64,000 bases of DNA from Paraburkholderia unamae (GTDB lineage: Bacteria > Pseudomonadota > Gammaproteobacteria > Burkholderiales > Burkholderiaceae), in contig NZ_QLSU01000004.1 in the NCBI RefSeq assembly GCF_003268775.1, forward strand, positions 372,001-436,000, in the 5' to 3' direction. Below the pieces are notes generated by a model that was given only the letters and a program-made list of their open reading frames with translations, was not told the origin of the DNA and ran no database searches. A program made the position numbers and the translations under genes. This document shows positions 26,243 to 34,940 of this stretch, in pieces (within the stretch, counting starts at the first letter, position 1; every line of letters starts with the position of its first letter).

Positions 26243-27240
26243 GTGAAGTCTCCCGTGCCGCCGGCGGCGAGCAGCGTTGCGCGAACGATCGCGCGCTGCG
26301 CGAGCCCGACCTTGAAGCGGTTGCCATCGAGCGGCTTTGCTTGCGCGAGTTCCGCCGCGGCGGCTTCGCGCAGCGCCGCCGCGCTCAGCGTGCGTCCCGT
26401 GAGGTGCTGCTCGGCCACGCTCGCACGCCACGGCCGATGGGCGACGCCGCCCAGCGCGATGTGCGCGGTGCGCACGCGATGCCCGTCGAGTTGCAGCGCG
26501 CTTGCCACGGAAACGAGCGCGAACGCATAGCTCGCGCGATCGCGCACCTTGAGGTAGTGCGCGTGCTCGCTGAAGATGGGCGGTGGCAAGTCGACCGAAG
26601 TAATCAGTTCACCTGATTGAAGCGTCGTATCGAGATCGGGGCGATCGCCGGGCAAGCGATGGAACGCGGAGAACGCGATCGTGCGCGCGCCGCGCGGGCC
26701 GCTCACCTGCACCGTGGCGTCGAGCGCCGCGAGCGCGACGCTCATATCGGACGGATTCACGGCCACGCACTGCGCGCTCGCGCCGAGAATGGCGTGCATG
26801 CGGTTGAAGCCGCCAATGGCCGCGCAGCCGCTGCCCGGCGCGCGCTTGTTGCACTGGGTGAAGGCGGTGTCGTAGAAGTACGGGCAGCGCGTGCGCTGCA
26901 TGAGATTGCCGCCCACGGTCGCCATGTTGCGCAGTTGCGGCGAAGCGCCCGCGAGCAACGCCTGCGAAAGCAGCGGATAACGCGTGCGCACGAGCGTGTG
27001 ATTGGCGGCGTCGCTGTTGCGCACGAGCGCGCCGATCCGCAGGCCGCCGTTGGGGAGGGTTTCGACTTTATCCAGCGCTTCGATGCGCGTGATGTCGACG
27101 AGCGTCACCGGATGCGTGAGCCCGCCTTTCATGAGATCGAGCAGATTCGTGCCGCCGCCGATGAACATCGCACCGGGGCGCTGCGCGGCTGCGATCGCGC
27201 TGTTCACGTCGGTAGCGCGCTGGTAGGAAATGGCATCCAT
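26239..27240 (-). CDS. paoB: Aldehyde oxidoreductase FAD / [4Fe-4S] subunit (PaoB-like)
   Basis: Electron-transfer subunit carrying FAD. The 333-residue protein has the FAD-binding molybdopterin dehydrogenase fold (FIGGGTNLLDLMKGG at about 26-40, ATVGGNLMQRTRCPYF) and a CO-dehydrogenase flavoprotein C-terminal domain. Four cysteines, C119, C130, C139 and C158, match the extra [4Fe-4S] cluster that sets PaoB apart from ordinary xanthine dehydrogenase flavoproteins. It starts 16 bases after paoA and overlaps paoC. Confidence 0.93.
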   Translation of the reverse strand: MDAISYQRATDVNSAIAAAQRPGAMFIGGGTNLLDLMKGGLTHPVTLVDITRIEALDKVETLPNGGLRIGALVRNSDAANHTLVRTRYPLLSQALLAGASPQLRNMATVGGNLMQRTRCPYFYDTAFTQCNKRAPGSGCAAIGGFNRMHAILGASAQCVAVNPSDMSVALAALDATVQVSGPRGARTIAFSAFHRLPGDRPDLDTTLQSGELITSVDLPPPIFSEHAHYLKVRDRASYAFALVSVASALQLDGHRVRTAHIALGGVAHRPWRASVAEQHLTGRTLSAAALREAAAAELAQAKPLDGNRFKVGLAQRAIVRATLLAAGGTGDFT

Positions 27241-27256
27241 GGCCGTCTCCCCGCGC

Positions 27257-27955
27257 TCATGCGCCGGCCGTGTGCGCGTCGCGCACGGCCGCCACGATGT
27301 TGACGTAGGCGCCGCAGCGGCAGAGGTTGCCGCTCATGCGCTCGCGTATTTCGGCGTCGCTCAGTTGCGCGGGGCGCGTGCGCACGTCGGGCGTCGCGGC
27401 GCTGGCCGCGCCCGCCGCGAATTCGCTGAGGCACGCCGTGGCCGAACACAACTGGCCCGGTGTGCAGAACCCGCACTGGAAGGCGTCGCGCGCGATGAAG
27501 GCGCGCTGCACGGGGCTCAACGCACTCGGGCTCGCGAGGCCTTCGACCGTGGTGATGCGCTGGCCTTCGTGCATCACGGCGAGCGTGAGGCAACTGTTGA
27601 TGCGGCGGCCCTCCACCAGCACCGTGCAGGCGCCGCATTGGCCACGGTCGCAGCCTTTTTTCGTGCCGGTGAGGCCCGCATAGTCGCGCAAGGCGTCGAG
27701 CAGTGTCACGCGCGGCTCGATATGGAGCACGTATTCGCGACCGTTGATGTCGAGCCTGACCGCCTGGGCGGGCGCGGGCGACGGCGCTTCGGGTTCGGCG
27801 GCGGGCGGTGCGTTCTGCGCGTGCAGATGCGGCGTCGCGCCCAGCGCGGCGGCAGCGGCGGCGGATTGCAGGAAACGGCGGCGCTTGACGTCGGCGGGAG
27901 CTTGGGACGCGTCGCCTGATTCGCGCGGCGCATCGAGAGGACGTTCGTTTGACAT
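27257..27955 (-). CDS. paoA: Aldehyde oxidoreductase [2Fe-2S] subunit with Tat signal (PaoA-like)
   Basis: Iron-sulphur subunit that carries the whole complex to the periplasm. Residues about 24-45 are a twin-arginine signal (KRRRFLQSAAAAAALGA). Then come a plant-type ferredoxin domain with C102, C107, C110 and C122 and an all-helical second cluster domain with C161, C164, C212 and C214. The 232-residue length and the Tat motif match E. coli PaoA, so assembly in the cytoplasm with PaoB and PaoC and export as a folded heterotrimer is likely. First gene of the operon; an inverted repeat lies about 130 bases upstream. Confidence 0.94.
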   Translation of the reverse strand: MSNERPLDAPRESGDASQAPADVKRRRFLQSAAAAAALGATPHLHAQNAPPAAEPEAPSPAPAQAVRLDINGREYVLHIEPRVTLLDALRDYAGLTGTKKGCDRGQCGACTVLVEGRRINSCLTLAVMHEGQRITTVEGLASPSALSPVQRAFIARDAFQCGFCTPGQLCSATACLSEFAAGAASAATPDVRTRPAQLSDAEIRERMSGNLCRCGAYVNIVAAVRDAHTAGA

Positions 27956-28296
27956 GGCGTTCGGCGGACTCCAGGGCGAAGACGGAACGTAAAGAACGTA
28001 AGTCGGCGCATCGTGTGCAGCAATTCCGATGCCGCGTCATGCGGTTATTCGCGAACCGAGCATGCCCGACCAGAACAGCAAGTTGCACTTTCGGACCACG
28101 AAAGTAAAGTGCAAACGTGTGAATTTTGCAGGGCGGATTGTTGGCTGGCGCAACGCTGTCGCAGCGCTGACGCCAGGCCGTCGCGAAGCTGGCGTGGCGG
28201 ACAGAATCGCGCCCGTGCGCCGTGACGAGCGCGGTCGAAAGCGGCGTGTCAGCCGCGCGCGAAGGAGGGTGAGAGCAGCGCGGTCAAGCGCTCGCG
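27956..28296. other. Upstream region of paoABC
   Basis: About 340 bases between the stop of the FAD oxidoreductase gene and paoA. It contains the nested inverted repeat at 28083-28114 and otherwise no gene. Confidence 0.6.
28083..28114. promoter_or_regulatory. Nested inverted repeat, possible operator of paoABC
   Basis: Outer arms TTGCACTTT-N14-AAAGTGCAA are perfect, and an inner pair ACTTTCG-N5-CGAAAGT overlaps them. Two symmetric options in one site suggest a protein-binding operator rather than a terminator. Confidence 0.5.
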
Positions 28297-29949
28297 CTAC
28301 GCGCGGTCTTCCTGGAGGTAACGATGCACGAAGGCGATCGCCATGCTGCCTTCGCCCACCGCCGAGGCCACACGTTTCACGGGGCTCAGACGCACGTCGC
28401 CGCACGCGAACACGCCGGGTATGCTCGATTCGAGCAGATACGGGTCGCGCTTGTGCGACCAGCGTCCCGCTTTCACGATATCGTCGCCGGTAAGCACGTA
28501 GCCGCGCTTGTCGCAGGCGATCTCGGGCGGCAGCCAGCCCGTTTCCGCGTCGGCGCCGATGAAGACGAAGAGGCCGCCACACTCGCGGCGGCTCACGCTT
28601 GCGCTTGCGGTATCGAGCACGTCGATGGCGCTCAGATGCGTGTCGCCGTGCACGCCCACGACTTCGGAATTCAACGCGACGGTAACGTTCGTCTTGCCGG
28701 CAAGCTGTTCGACGAGATAGCGCGACATCTTTTTCTCCAGCGAATCGCCGCGCACGACGAGCGTGACGGCGCGCGCATGGTTCGCGAAGTACAGCGCGGC
28801 TTGCCCCGACGAGTTGCCGCCGCCGATCAGGTAGACGTCGAGTCCGTGCGTGCCGCTCGCCTCGCTGCGCGCCGAGCCATAATAGATGCCCTTGCCGATG
28901 AAGCGGTCGAAGCCTTCGATCGCCAGGCGCCGCCACGTTACGCCCGTTGCGAGGATGAGCGTGTGCGCGCGCACCACGTCGCCGCCGTCCAGATGCACTT
29001 CGCGCGTGGCGGTGTCCACGCGCGCAACGGCGCGCGTGACGAGGATTTCCGCGCCGAGCCGCCTTGCCTGTTGCAGCGCGCGGCTGGCGAGTTCGTCGCC
29101 GGAAATGCCGCCGGGAAAGCCCAGATAGTTTTCAATGCGCGATGACGTGCCGGCCTGGCCGCCGGGTGCCTCGCGTTCGACCACAATGGTACGGAGTCCT
29201 TCAGATGCGCCGTAGACGGCGGCGGCGAGCCCGGCGGGTCCGCCGCCGATGATGAGCGTGTCGTAGGCATCGAGATGCGGCTGCGTTTGCAGGCCGAGCC
29301 GTTCGGCCAGCTCGCGCGTGGCGGGTCGGCTCAGCAGCGTGCCGTCGGCGAGGCGTAGCGTGGGGCAGTCCTGCTCCTGCGGACAGGGGCCGCTCCAGCG
29401 GCTTTGCAACTCCGGCGCGTCGGGCGTGATCCATTCGCAGCTGATCTGGTTGCGCGCGAGAAATTGGCGCAGGTTCGCGCAGGTCGCGTCCCAGCGCGCG
29501 CCGATCAGGGTCACGCGCGTTTTCGGCGGCTCGGCGGAAAGGCCCTGCAAGCCGCCTATGCGTTCGCGCGCGAGCGCGCCCATGCGCGTGGCGACGTCGG
29601 ACGAGGCGGCGGCGAGCGTGTAATAGTGCTGCGCGTCCACGCGCATCACGCGCGAGGCTTCGGCGGCGCGGTAGGCGCCCGGAAACGGTGAACTGAGCGC
29701 GAGCGGCACCTCGCCGAAGATGGTGCCCGGCAGGCGCCAACCCAGCGTGCGCTCGACGCCGTCGAACAGCTTGACGACCTCCATCTTGCCGGACAGCACG
29801 GCGTAGAGCGCGCGTTCGCCGCCTTCATGCACGGCATATTCGCCTGGGCTCAGATGCAGATCCGCCGAGGTTTGGGCGAGGCGGTCGAGTTCGGCCTCGG
29901 GGAGCGTGGAGAACAGCGGAATCGCGCGGATTTCGTCTTGGGTCAGCAT
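28297..29949 (-). CDS. cNMP-binding domain / thioredoxin-like / thioredoxin-reductase-like fusion protein
   Basis: A 550-residue cytoplasmic flavoprotein. Residues about 10-125 are a cyclic-nucleotide-binding beta-roll, about 140-215 a thioredoxin/glutaredoxin-like segment, and about 228-550 a thioredoxin-reductase-type domain with GGGPAG at 235-240, GGGNSSGQAA for NAD(P) and a C-terminal FACGDVRLSPVKR FAD motif. The CxxC redox pair of true thioredoxin reductase is absent (the region reads VEQLAGKTNVTV downstream of the NAD domain), so it probably reduces another acceptor. Such fusions are annotated as FAD-dependent oxidoreductases or thioredoxin reductases. It stands alone, 341 bases before paoA. 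Confidence 0.88.
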   Translation of the reverse strand: MLTQDEIRAIPLFSTLPEAELDRLAQTSADLHLSPGEYAVHEGGERALYAVLSGKMEVVKLFDGVERTLGWRLPGTIFGEVPLALSSPFPGAYRAAEASRVMRVDAQHYYTLAAASSDVATRMGALARERIGGLQGLSAEPPKTRVTLIGARWDATCANLRQFLARNQISCEWITPDAPELQSRWSGPCPQEQDCPTLRLADGTLLSRPATRELAERLGLQTQPHLDAYDTLIIGGGPAGLAAAVYGASEGLRTIVVEREAPGGQAGTSSRIENYLGFPGGISGDELASRALQQARRLGAEILVTRAVARVDTATREVHLDGGDVVRAHTLILATGVTWRRLAIEGFDRFIGKGIYYGSARSEASGTHGLDVYLIGGGNSSGQAALYFANHARAVTLVVRGDSLEKKMSRYLVEQLAGKTNVTVALNSEVVGVHGDTHLSAIDVLDTASASVSRRECGGLFVFIGADAETGWLPPEIACDKRGYVLTGDDIVKAGRWSHKRDPYLLESSIPGVFACGDVRLSPVKRVASAVGEGSMAIAFVHRYLQEDRA

Positions 29950-30114
29950 GGCTTCGCAGGGTGGCGGGCAAGCGGGAGACGACGATGAGGCGTGGGCTTT
30001 TTGGCCGCTCGGCGCGGCGTTTCATGGAGTATAGGCGGCGCGCGCGTGAGTGCCCGGTGAACCAATCGACTGACGAATGAAATGCGCTCCTCAAAAAAGA
30101 GGATCGCTAACGAT

Positions 30115-31074
30115 TCAACCTGCCTGCGTCGTGCGGAGCGCCAGCCCGGACACGGTCTCGCGCAACCACACGAGTGCAGGGTCGGCGTGATTGCGTGGAT
30201 GCCACGCTGCATGCATCGAGAAGCCGCGCGCTTCGAACGGCAGCTCGAACAGGTCCACGCGATCCTCATCGCGTGCGATGAGCCGCCTCGGCAAGGTGGC
30301 GAGGTAGTCGGTGCTCGCGAGCACATCGGGCACGAGCGTGAAGTGCTGCACCGAAAGCGCCACGCGCCGCCGCCGCCCGAGCGCTTCGAGATGCTCGTCC
30401 ATGAAGCCGAAGAAGCTGCCGCCGCTCGTCGAAACCAGCACGTGTTCGAGCGCGCAATAGCTGTCGAGGTCGAGCGCGGCCGTGCCGCGCGGGTGCGCTT
30501 TGCGCTGCGCCACCACGAAGCGCTCGTCATAGAGCTTTCTGGCCTTGAGCGTGGGCGGAACCTGCTGCGCGGAACCGAGCAGCAAATCGATTTCGCCGCG
30601 CTCGAAGCGCTGCGCGAGCGAGCCCGATTCGATGGCGATAAACGCGAGTTGCAGGCCCGGCCCGGCAAGGCGCGCCCATTCGATCATCAGCGGCAGGCCC
30701 AGCACGGCCACGCACTGGTCGCTCGCGGCGATGACGAAACGCCGCGAGTCGGTGTGCGGATCGAACACGGGCCGGCGGCGCACCACGGCTTCGAGCGTCT
30801 TGAGCGCCGCGTGCAGCGGCTGCGTGAGTTCGAGCGCGCGCGCCGTGGGCGTCATGCCGCGACCGGTGGCGGCGGGAATGAGCAGCGGGTCGTCGAACAC
30901 CTGGCGCAGCCGCGCGAGCTGCGCCGATACGGCCGACTGCGAAAGGTTCAGGCGCGTCGCGGCGCGCGTGACGTTCGACTCGGCGAGCAGGGCGTCGAGC
31001 GAGACGAGCAGGTTCAGGTCGACGCCGGAGAGATCGATCACAGTGATAGGTGCAATTCTGGGAATTGATTTCAA
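30115..31074 (-). CDS. LysR-family transcriptional regulator
   Basis: A 319-residue regulator with an N-terminal winged HTH (NVTRAATRLNLSQSAVSAQLARLRQVFDD, about 34-62, written here as its HTH start NVTRAATRLNLSQSAVSA) and a C-terminal effector-binding domain. It is divergent from an MDR-type oxidoreductase whose ATG is 83 bases from its own, the classical LysR regulator/target layout. The start is uncertain because no good ribosome binding site is seen; a GTG at about codon 12 is also possible. Effector unknown. Confidence 0.88.
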   Translation of the reverse strand: MKSIPRIAPITVIDLSGVDLNLLVSLDALLAESNVTRAATRLNLSQSAVSAQLARLRQVFDDPLLIPAATGRGMTPTARALELTQPLHAALKTLEAVVRRRPVFDPHTDSRRFVIAASDQCVAVLGLPLMIEWARLAGPGLQLAFIAIESGSLAQRFERGEIDLLLGSAQQVPPTLKARKLYDERFVVAQRKAHPRGTAALDLDSYCALEHVLVSTSGGSFFGFMDEHLEALGRRRRVALSVQHFTLVPDVLASTDYLATLPRRLIARDEDRVDLFELPFEARGFSMHAAWHPRNHADPALVWLRETVSGLALRTTQAG

Positions 31075-31157
31075 GAATACGTCCGGGTCGCCTAGAGTTC
31101 AATCCATCGTTCAATCCATCGGATGAACCGCGAAAGCCCTTTCCTCAAGGAGACGCC

Positions 31158-32234
31158 ATGAAAGCCTGGATGCTCGATCAACCCGGCCAGCCGCTCGCGC
31201 TGCGCGACGTACCGCAACCCGAACCGCGCCGCGGGGCGCTGGTGGTGGGCGTGGAGGCCGTGCCGCTGCTGAGCTACACGCGCCAGTACGTGCAAGGCAA
31301 GCTGCCCTACGGCTACCCGCCGGGGCCGTTCTCGCCGGGCACCAACGGCATTGGCCGCGTGCTTGCGATCGGCGCAGGCGTGTACGGCTACCGCGTGGGG
31401 CAGCGCGTGGCGCTGAGCCCTTACTGGATTGCCGACGAGGCCCTGCGCGAGCCCGCCCAGGCGCTGCTGGGGCTTACCGCGATCAGCCCGGACAGTGCGC
31501 CGATGCTCGCCGATTTCCCGCACGGCACGCTGCGCGAGGTGGTCGAATTTCCTGCCGCGACGGTGTTTCCGCTCGACGGTCTCGATCACTTGTCGTCGGC
31601 GCAACTCGCGGTGCTCGGCAAGCTCGTGGTGCCGTTTGGCGGCCTGCGGCGCGGCCGGCTCGCGGCGGGCGAAGCGGTGGTCGTGAACGGCGCGGCGGGG
31701 GCGTTCGGCTCGGCGGCCGTGCTCGGTGCGCTGGCGCTCGGCGCGAGCCGGGTGGTGGCGCTCGGGCGGCGCGCGGCGGCGCTGGCCCCGCTCGCGAAGC
31801 TGGGTGGCGCTCGTGTGGCGACGGTCGCGCTCACCGGCGAGGCGGCGCGCGACACCGAGGCGATCCGCGCGGCAGCGAACGGCGCCGTCGATCTCGCCTT
31901 CGACATGGTCGGCCACGCCACCGATCCGAACGCCACGCTCGCCGCGCTGCGCAGCCTGCGCCGCAACGGCCGGATGGTGCTCATGGGCAGCATGGAGGTG
32001 GATTTGCCGATCAAGTATGGGGAGATGCTCCTCAACAACTGGGAGCTGATGGGCCACTTTATGTACAGCGGCGCGGACTATCGCGCGCTGATCGCACTCG
32101 TGCAGTCGGGGCAGGTGCCGCTCGATGCGATCGAAGTGGAGCGCCATGCGTTCGACGCGCTGGAGGCCGCGATCGATGCCGCGGAAAAGGCGCAGGGGCT
32201 GACGTGCGTGACGGTGTGCACGTCGTCAAGCTGA
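31158..32234 (+). CDS. Medium-chain dehydrogenase/reductase, zinc-independent oxidoreductase
   Basis: A 358-residue MDR-superfamily protein with an N-terminal GroES-like fold and a Rossmann domain (VVNGAAGAFGSAAVLGALALGA, nucleotide loop near residue 175, here shortened to NGAAGAFGSAAV). The catalytic-zinc GHE motif of alcohol dehydrogenases is replaced by GTNGIGRV and the structural-zinc cysteines are missing. It is therefore closer to quinone-oxidoreductase-like reductases than to zinc alcohol dehydrogenases. AAGGAGA precedes the ATG by about six bases. It is divergent from a LysR gene that probably controls it. Substrate unknown. Confidence 0.85.
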   Translation: MKAWMLDQPGQPLALRDVPQPEPRRGALVVGVEAVPLLSYTRQYVQGKLPYGYPPGPFSPGTNGIGRVLAIGAGVYGYRVGQRVALSPYWIADEALREPAQALLGLTAISPDSAPMLADFPHGTLREVVEFPAATVFPLDGLDHLSSAQLAVLGKLVVPFGGLRRGRLAAGEAVVVNGAAGAFGSAAVLGALALGASRVVALGRRAAALAPLAKLGGARVATVALTGEAARDTEAIRAAANGAVDLAFDMVGHATDPNATLAALRSLRRNGRMVLMGSMEVDLPIKYGEMLLNNWELMGHFMYSGADYRALIALVQSGQVPLDAIEVERHAFDALEAAIDAAEKAQGLTCVTVCTSSS

Positions 32235-32251
32235 CGAACGCGCAATAAACA

Positions 32252-32290
32252 AATCGGCCCGCAAGCGCGACAGACGCTTGCGGGCCGATT
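32252..32290 (-). terminator. Terminator of the pyrB-like gene
   Basis: A perfect 16-bp stem AATCGGCCCGCAAGCG and its complement with a seven-base loop, 22 bases after the stop on the minus strand and followed there by TTGTTTATT. Confidence 0.85.
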
Positions 32291-32311
32291 ACGTTGCGAG
32301 CGCAACGAGTG

Positions 32312-33604
32312 TTAGTCGATGCCGTGGAACACCGCGTCGTCCGGGCCGAGGTAGGCGGGCGGACGCCATACCGCGTCGCGCATCGAATGCTGCACGAGAT
32401 TCTCCACGCCGAGCAGCACCGCGAAGATCGCCATGCGCACCGGAATGCCGTTGTCGGTCTGGCGGAAGATCGCCAGACGCGGGTCGTGATTCAGATCGGT
32501 CGAAAGATCGTTCGCGCCCGGGCGGCTGTCGCGCGGCAGCGGGTGCATCACGAGCGTTTCGGGGCTGCAACATTCGTCCATCAGCGCCTGGTTGATCTGG
32601 AATTCGGGCGTGTAGCCTTCGAACGACTCGTCGGCGAAGCGCTCCTTCTGGATGCGCGTGGCGTACACCACGTCCGCGCCGCGCAGGCCTGCGCGCAGGT
32701 CGTTCGTTTGCTCGACCACGTGGCCGTTGGTCGAAATCTTGTCGACGATGTAGGCCGGCATTTCGAGCTGCGGCGGCGAAATGAGCGTGAACTTGATGCC
32801 GCGATACAGCGCGAGCAGCTTCACGAGCGAGTGCACCGTGCGGCCGTACTTGAGGTCGCCCACGAGCGCGATATGCGCGCCGTCGACGATTTTGCCCAGC
32901 CGCGAGAACTCGCGCTGGATCGTGTAGAGGTCGAGCAGCGCCTGGCTCGGGTGCTCGCCGGGGCCGTCGCCGCCGTTGATCACGGGGATGTTCACGGCGC
33001 GCGCGAATTCGGCCACCGAGCCTTGATCAGGATGCCGAATCACCATCGCATCCACGTAGCCCGCCATCACGCGGCTCGTGTCGTAGATCGATTCGCCCTT
33101 CGCCATCGAAGAAAACGTGAAGCCGGTCGTGTCGCACACCGAACCGCCCAGGCGGCAGAACGCGGAGCCGAAGCTCACGCGGGTACGCGTGCTGGCCTCG
33201 AAGAACAGGTTGCCGAGCACCGCGCCTTCGAGCACGCGCGAGATTTTCCGGCGGCGCGCGATGGGCTGCATGATGTCGGCCACGCGGAACAGCTTCTCGA
33301 CGGAGTCGCGCGAGAACTGATCCACCGAAAGCAGCTGCGGCTTGCCTTCGAATTGCATCTGGCTGGCGAGCGACTGCGAATCTACGCTTTGCGTATAGCC
33401 TTCGCGCGGCTCGCCGCCACCGACGATTTCCGACACGAAGCGCTCGACGATCTCCGGCATGGCGCGCGATTCCTGCGACTCCTCGGGGAGCAGCCACGTG
33501 TCGAGCGCCCGGCGCGATACGCCGATGCGGCTCGCGAATGCGTCGCGGGTCATGTTCAGACGCCGCATGGCGTCACGGAGAAAGGCTTGTTGCGGAACGC
33601 TCAT
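32312..33604 (-). CDS. pyrB: Aspartate carbamoyltransferase with N-terminal HTH extension
   Basis: Joins carbamoyl phosphate and aspartate to carbamoyl aspartate, the committed step of pyrimidine synthesis. The 430-residue protein is over 100 residues longer than the usual catalytic chain. Residues about 8-38 form an XRE/Cro-type HTH (LNMTRDAFASRIGVSRRALD) and the ATCase proper starts near 88. It has the carbamoyl-phosphate motif STRTR (138-142), GDLKYGRTVHSL, and HPLPR near 355. No pyrI or pyrC neighbours. The extension could bind DNA and make the enzyme a dual-function regulator; that is inference. The gene is monocistronic with its own terminator. Confidence 0.92.
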   Translation of the reverse strand: MSVPQQAFLRDAMRRLNMTRDAFASRIGVSRRALDTWLLPEESQESRAMPEIVERFVSEIVGGGEPREGYTQSVDSQSLASQMQFEGKPQLLSVDQFSRDSVEKLFRVADIMQPIARRRKISRVLEGAVLGNLFFEASTRTRVSFGSAFCRLGGSVCDTTGFTFSSMAKGESIYDTSRVMAGYVDAMVIRHPDQGSVAEFARAVNIPVINGGDGPGEHPSQALLDLYTIQREFSRLGKIVDGAHIALVGDLKYGRTVHSLVKLLALYRGIKFTLISPPQLEMPAYIVDKISTNGHVVEQTNDLRAGLRGADVVYATRIQKERFADESFEGYTPEFQINQALMDECCSPETLVMHPLPRDSRPGANDLSTDLNHDPRLAIFRQTDNGIPVRMAIFAVLLGVENLVQHSMRDAVWRPPAYLGPDDAVFHGID

Positions 33605-33968
33605 GCTGGCACCCGTGATTTCTGGTTGATGTACGCGGTGCGTATATTAGTTCGGCGGCGCGAGAAGTCAAGCTCTTTTGTCGGGAGCGTGCGCCAGGGG
33701 CCGGCCGAACGCGGTGCGACAACGCATCGCAGCACCCTGACACGCGTGGCGCACCGTCGCCGCTTCGCTTGTTCGAGGGAAGGCGCTCCCCGTGAACGAT
33801 GCCGATATATTGGGATGGCGCTTTCTGAGACGCCACCATAATCGCCGCTTCGAATTTTTTCAGGCTGGCGCGCGCCGGCCTTCCTTGCCGAAGCATGTTC
33901 GTGTCACCCCAGCCATCCCGCTCCCGGCGCGTGCCCTTGCAAGGCGCGCGGCGCGCAGGGAGTCAGCC
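33605..33968. other. Divergent intergenic region pyrB / M23 peptidase
   Basis: Gap of 364 bases. Near pyrB an AT-rich patch (TAATATACG on the minus strand, about 33640) is a plausible -10 region. The rest is GC-rich, with no gene or strong repeat seen. Confidence 0.5.
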
Positions 33969-34940
33969 ATGAAATTGCCGTGGTCCGGCGCTGCCGAAGA
34001 CCTGACGAAAGGCGATATCCGCTTCGTGACCCACGGCGCCGCGCGCCGCACGGCGATCGTTTCCGCGTGCGCGGCGGCCGCGCTCGCGCTGGGCGGCGGC
34101 GTCGCGATCGGCCACTTCACGGCGTCGCCAGGCGTCGCCGCCGCTGCCGCAGGCCCGAACCAGCATCACTACGTGGTTGGCGAAATCGGCCGCATGGACG
34201 CGTCGATCGCCTTGCTCGATCCCCGTATCGCGCGCCTTTCCGCGCAGCTCGCGGAGTTGCGCCAGTTCGACCAGCGCCTGCGCGCGCAACCGCCGCGCGG
34301 GGCCGGGGCCACGCCGGCGGCCGCGCCCGCGCATTCGGGCGATGACGGCGAGGCGTCCGGCAACGACGGCGACGGCGAAGGCGGGCCCGCGCTCGCGCCG
34401 CGCCGTTGCATGGAGGCGTCCGCCGCGCGGGCCAATGCCCGGAGCGTCAACGGTGAGCTCGATTGCATGAGCGCCACGCTTTCCGCGCTCGAACAAGCTA
34501 CGGCGGAGCACGAAGTGGCCTGGAACGCATTCCCTGGCCGCCGGCCACTCCAGGGCGGGCGCAACGGTTCGCCGTATGGCAACCGCATCGACCCGTTCAC
34601 GCACCATTTGAGCTTTCATCCGGGCATGGATCTGGTCGCGCCGACCGGCACGCCCATTCTCGCCGCCGCGGGCGGCCGCGTGATTTTCGCGGGGCCGAAG
34701 GCCGGTTACGGCAACGCCGTCGAGATCGACCATGGCAACGGCTTCGTCACGCGTTACGGCCACGCCTCGAAGATCGACGTGGAGGTGGGCCAGATCGTGC
34801 TGCCGCGCGAGCATATCGCGGACGTGGGTTCGACCGGGCGCTCGACCGGACCGCATCTGCATTTCGAGGTGCTCGTGGGCGGACAGCCCGTCAACCCCGC
34901 CGACTACCTCGCGCTTTTCGCGACTCCCACCGATGGCTGA
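33969..34940 (+). CDS. M23-family peptidoglycan endopeptidase, membrane-anchored
   Basis: Predicted zinc endopeptidase that cuts peptidoglycan peptide cross-links in the periplasm. The 323-residue protein has one N-terminal membrane helix (about 28-50), a helical/coiled stretch with a low-complexity Gly/Asp insert, and a LytM/M23 domain with HPGMD (about 217-221) and HLHFE (H296, H298) supplying zinc ligands. It is the first gene of an operon with a coiled-coil membrane protein and a bactofilin, like the bactofilin/M23 pairs that set cell curvature in other bacteria. Overlaps the next gene by eight bases. Confidence 0.9.
   Translation: MKLPWSGAAEDLTKGDIRFVTHGAARRTAIVSACAAAALALGGGVAIGHFTASPGVAAAAAGPNQHHYVVGEIGRMDASIALLDPRIARLSAQLAELRQFDQRLRAQPPRGAGATPAAAPAHSGDDGEASGNDGDGEGGPALAPRRCMEASAARANARSVNGELDCMSATLSALEQATAEHEVAWNAFPGRRPLQGGRNGSPYGNRIDPFTHHLSFHPGMDLVAPTGTPILAAAGGRVIFAGPKAGYGNAVEIDHGNGFVTRYGHASKIDVEVGQIVLPREHIADVGSTGRSTGPHLHFEVLVGGQPVNPADYLALFATPTDG

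Noticed and set aside
24011..27240. Several long plus-strand frames opposite paoC and paoB
   Set aside because: Shadow frames of a well-conserved operon on the other strand, rich in Arg and His as expected of high-GC antisense.
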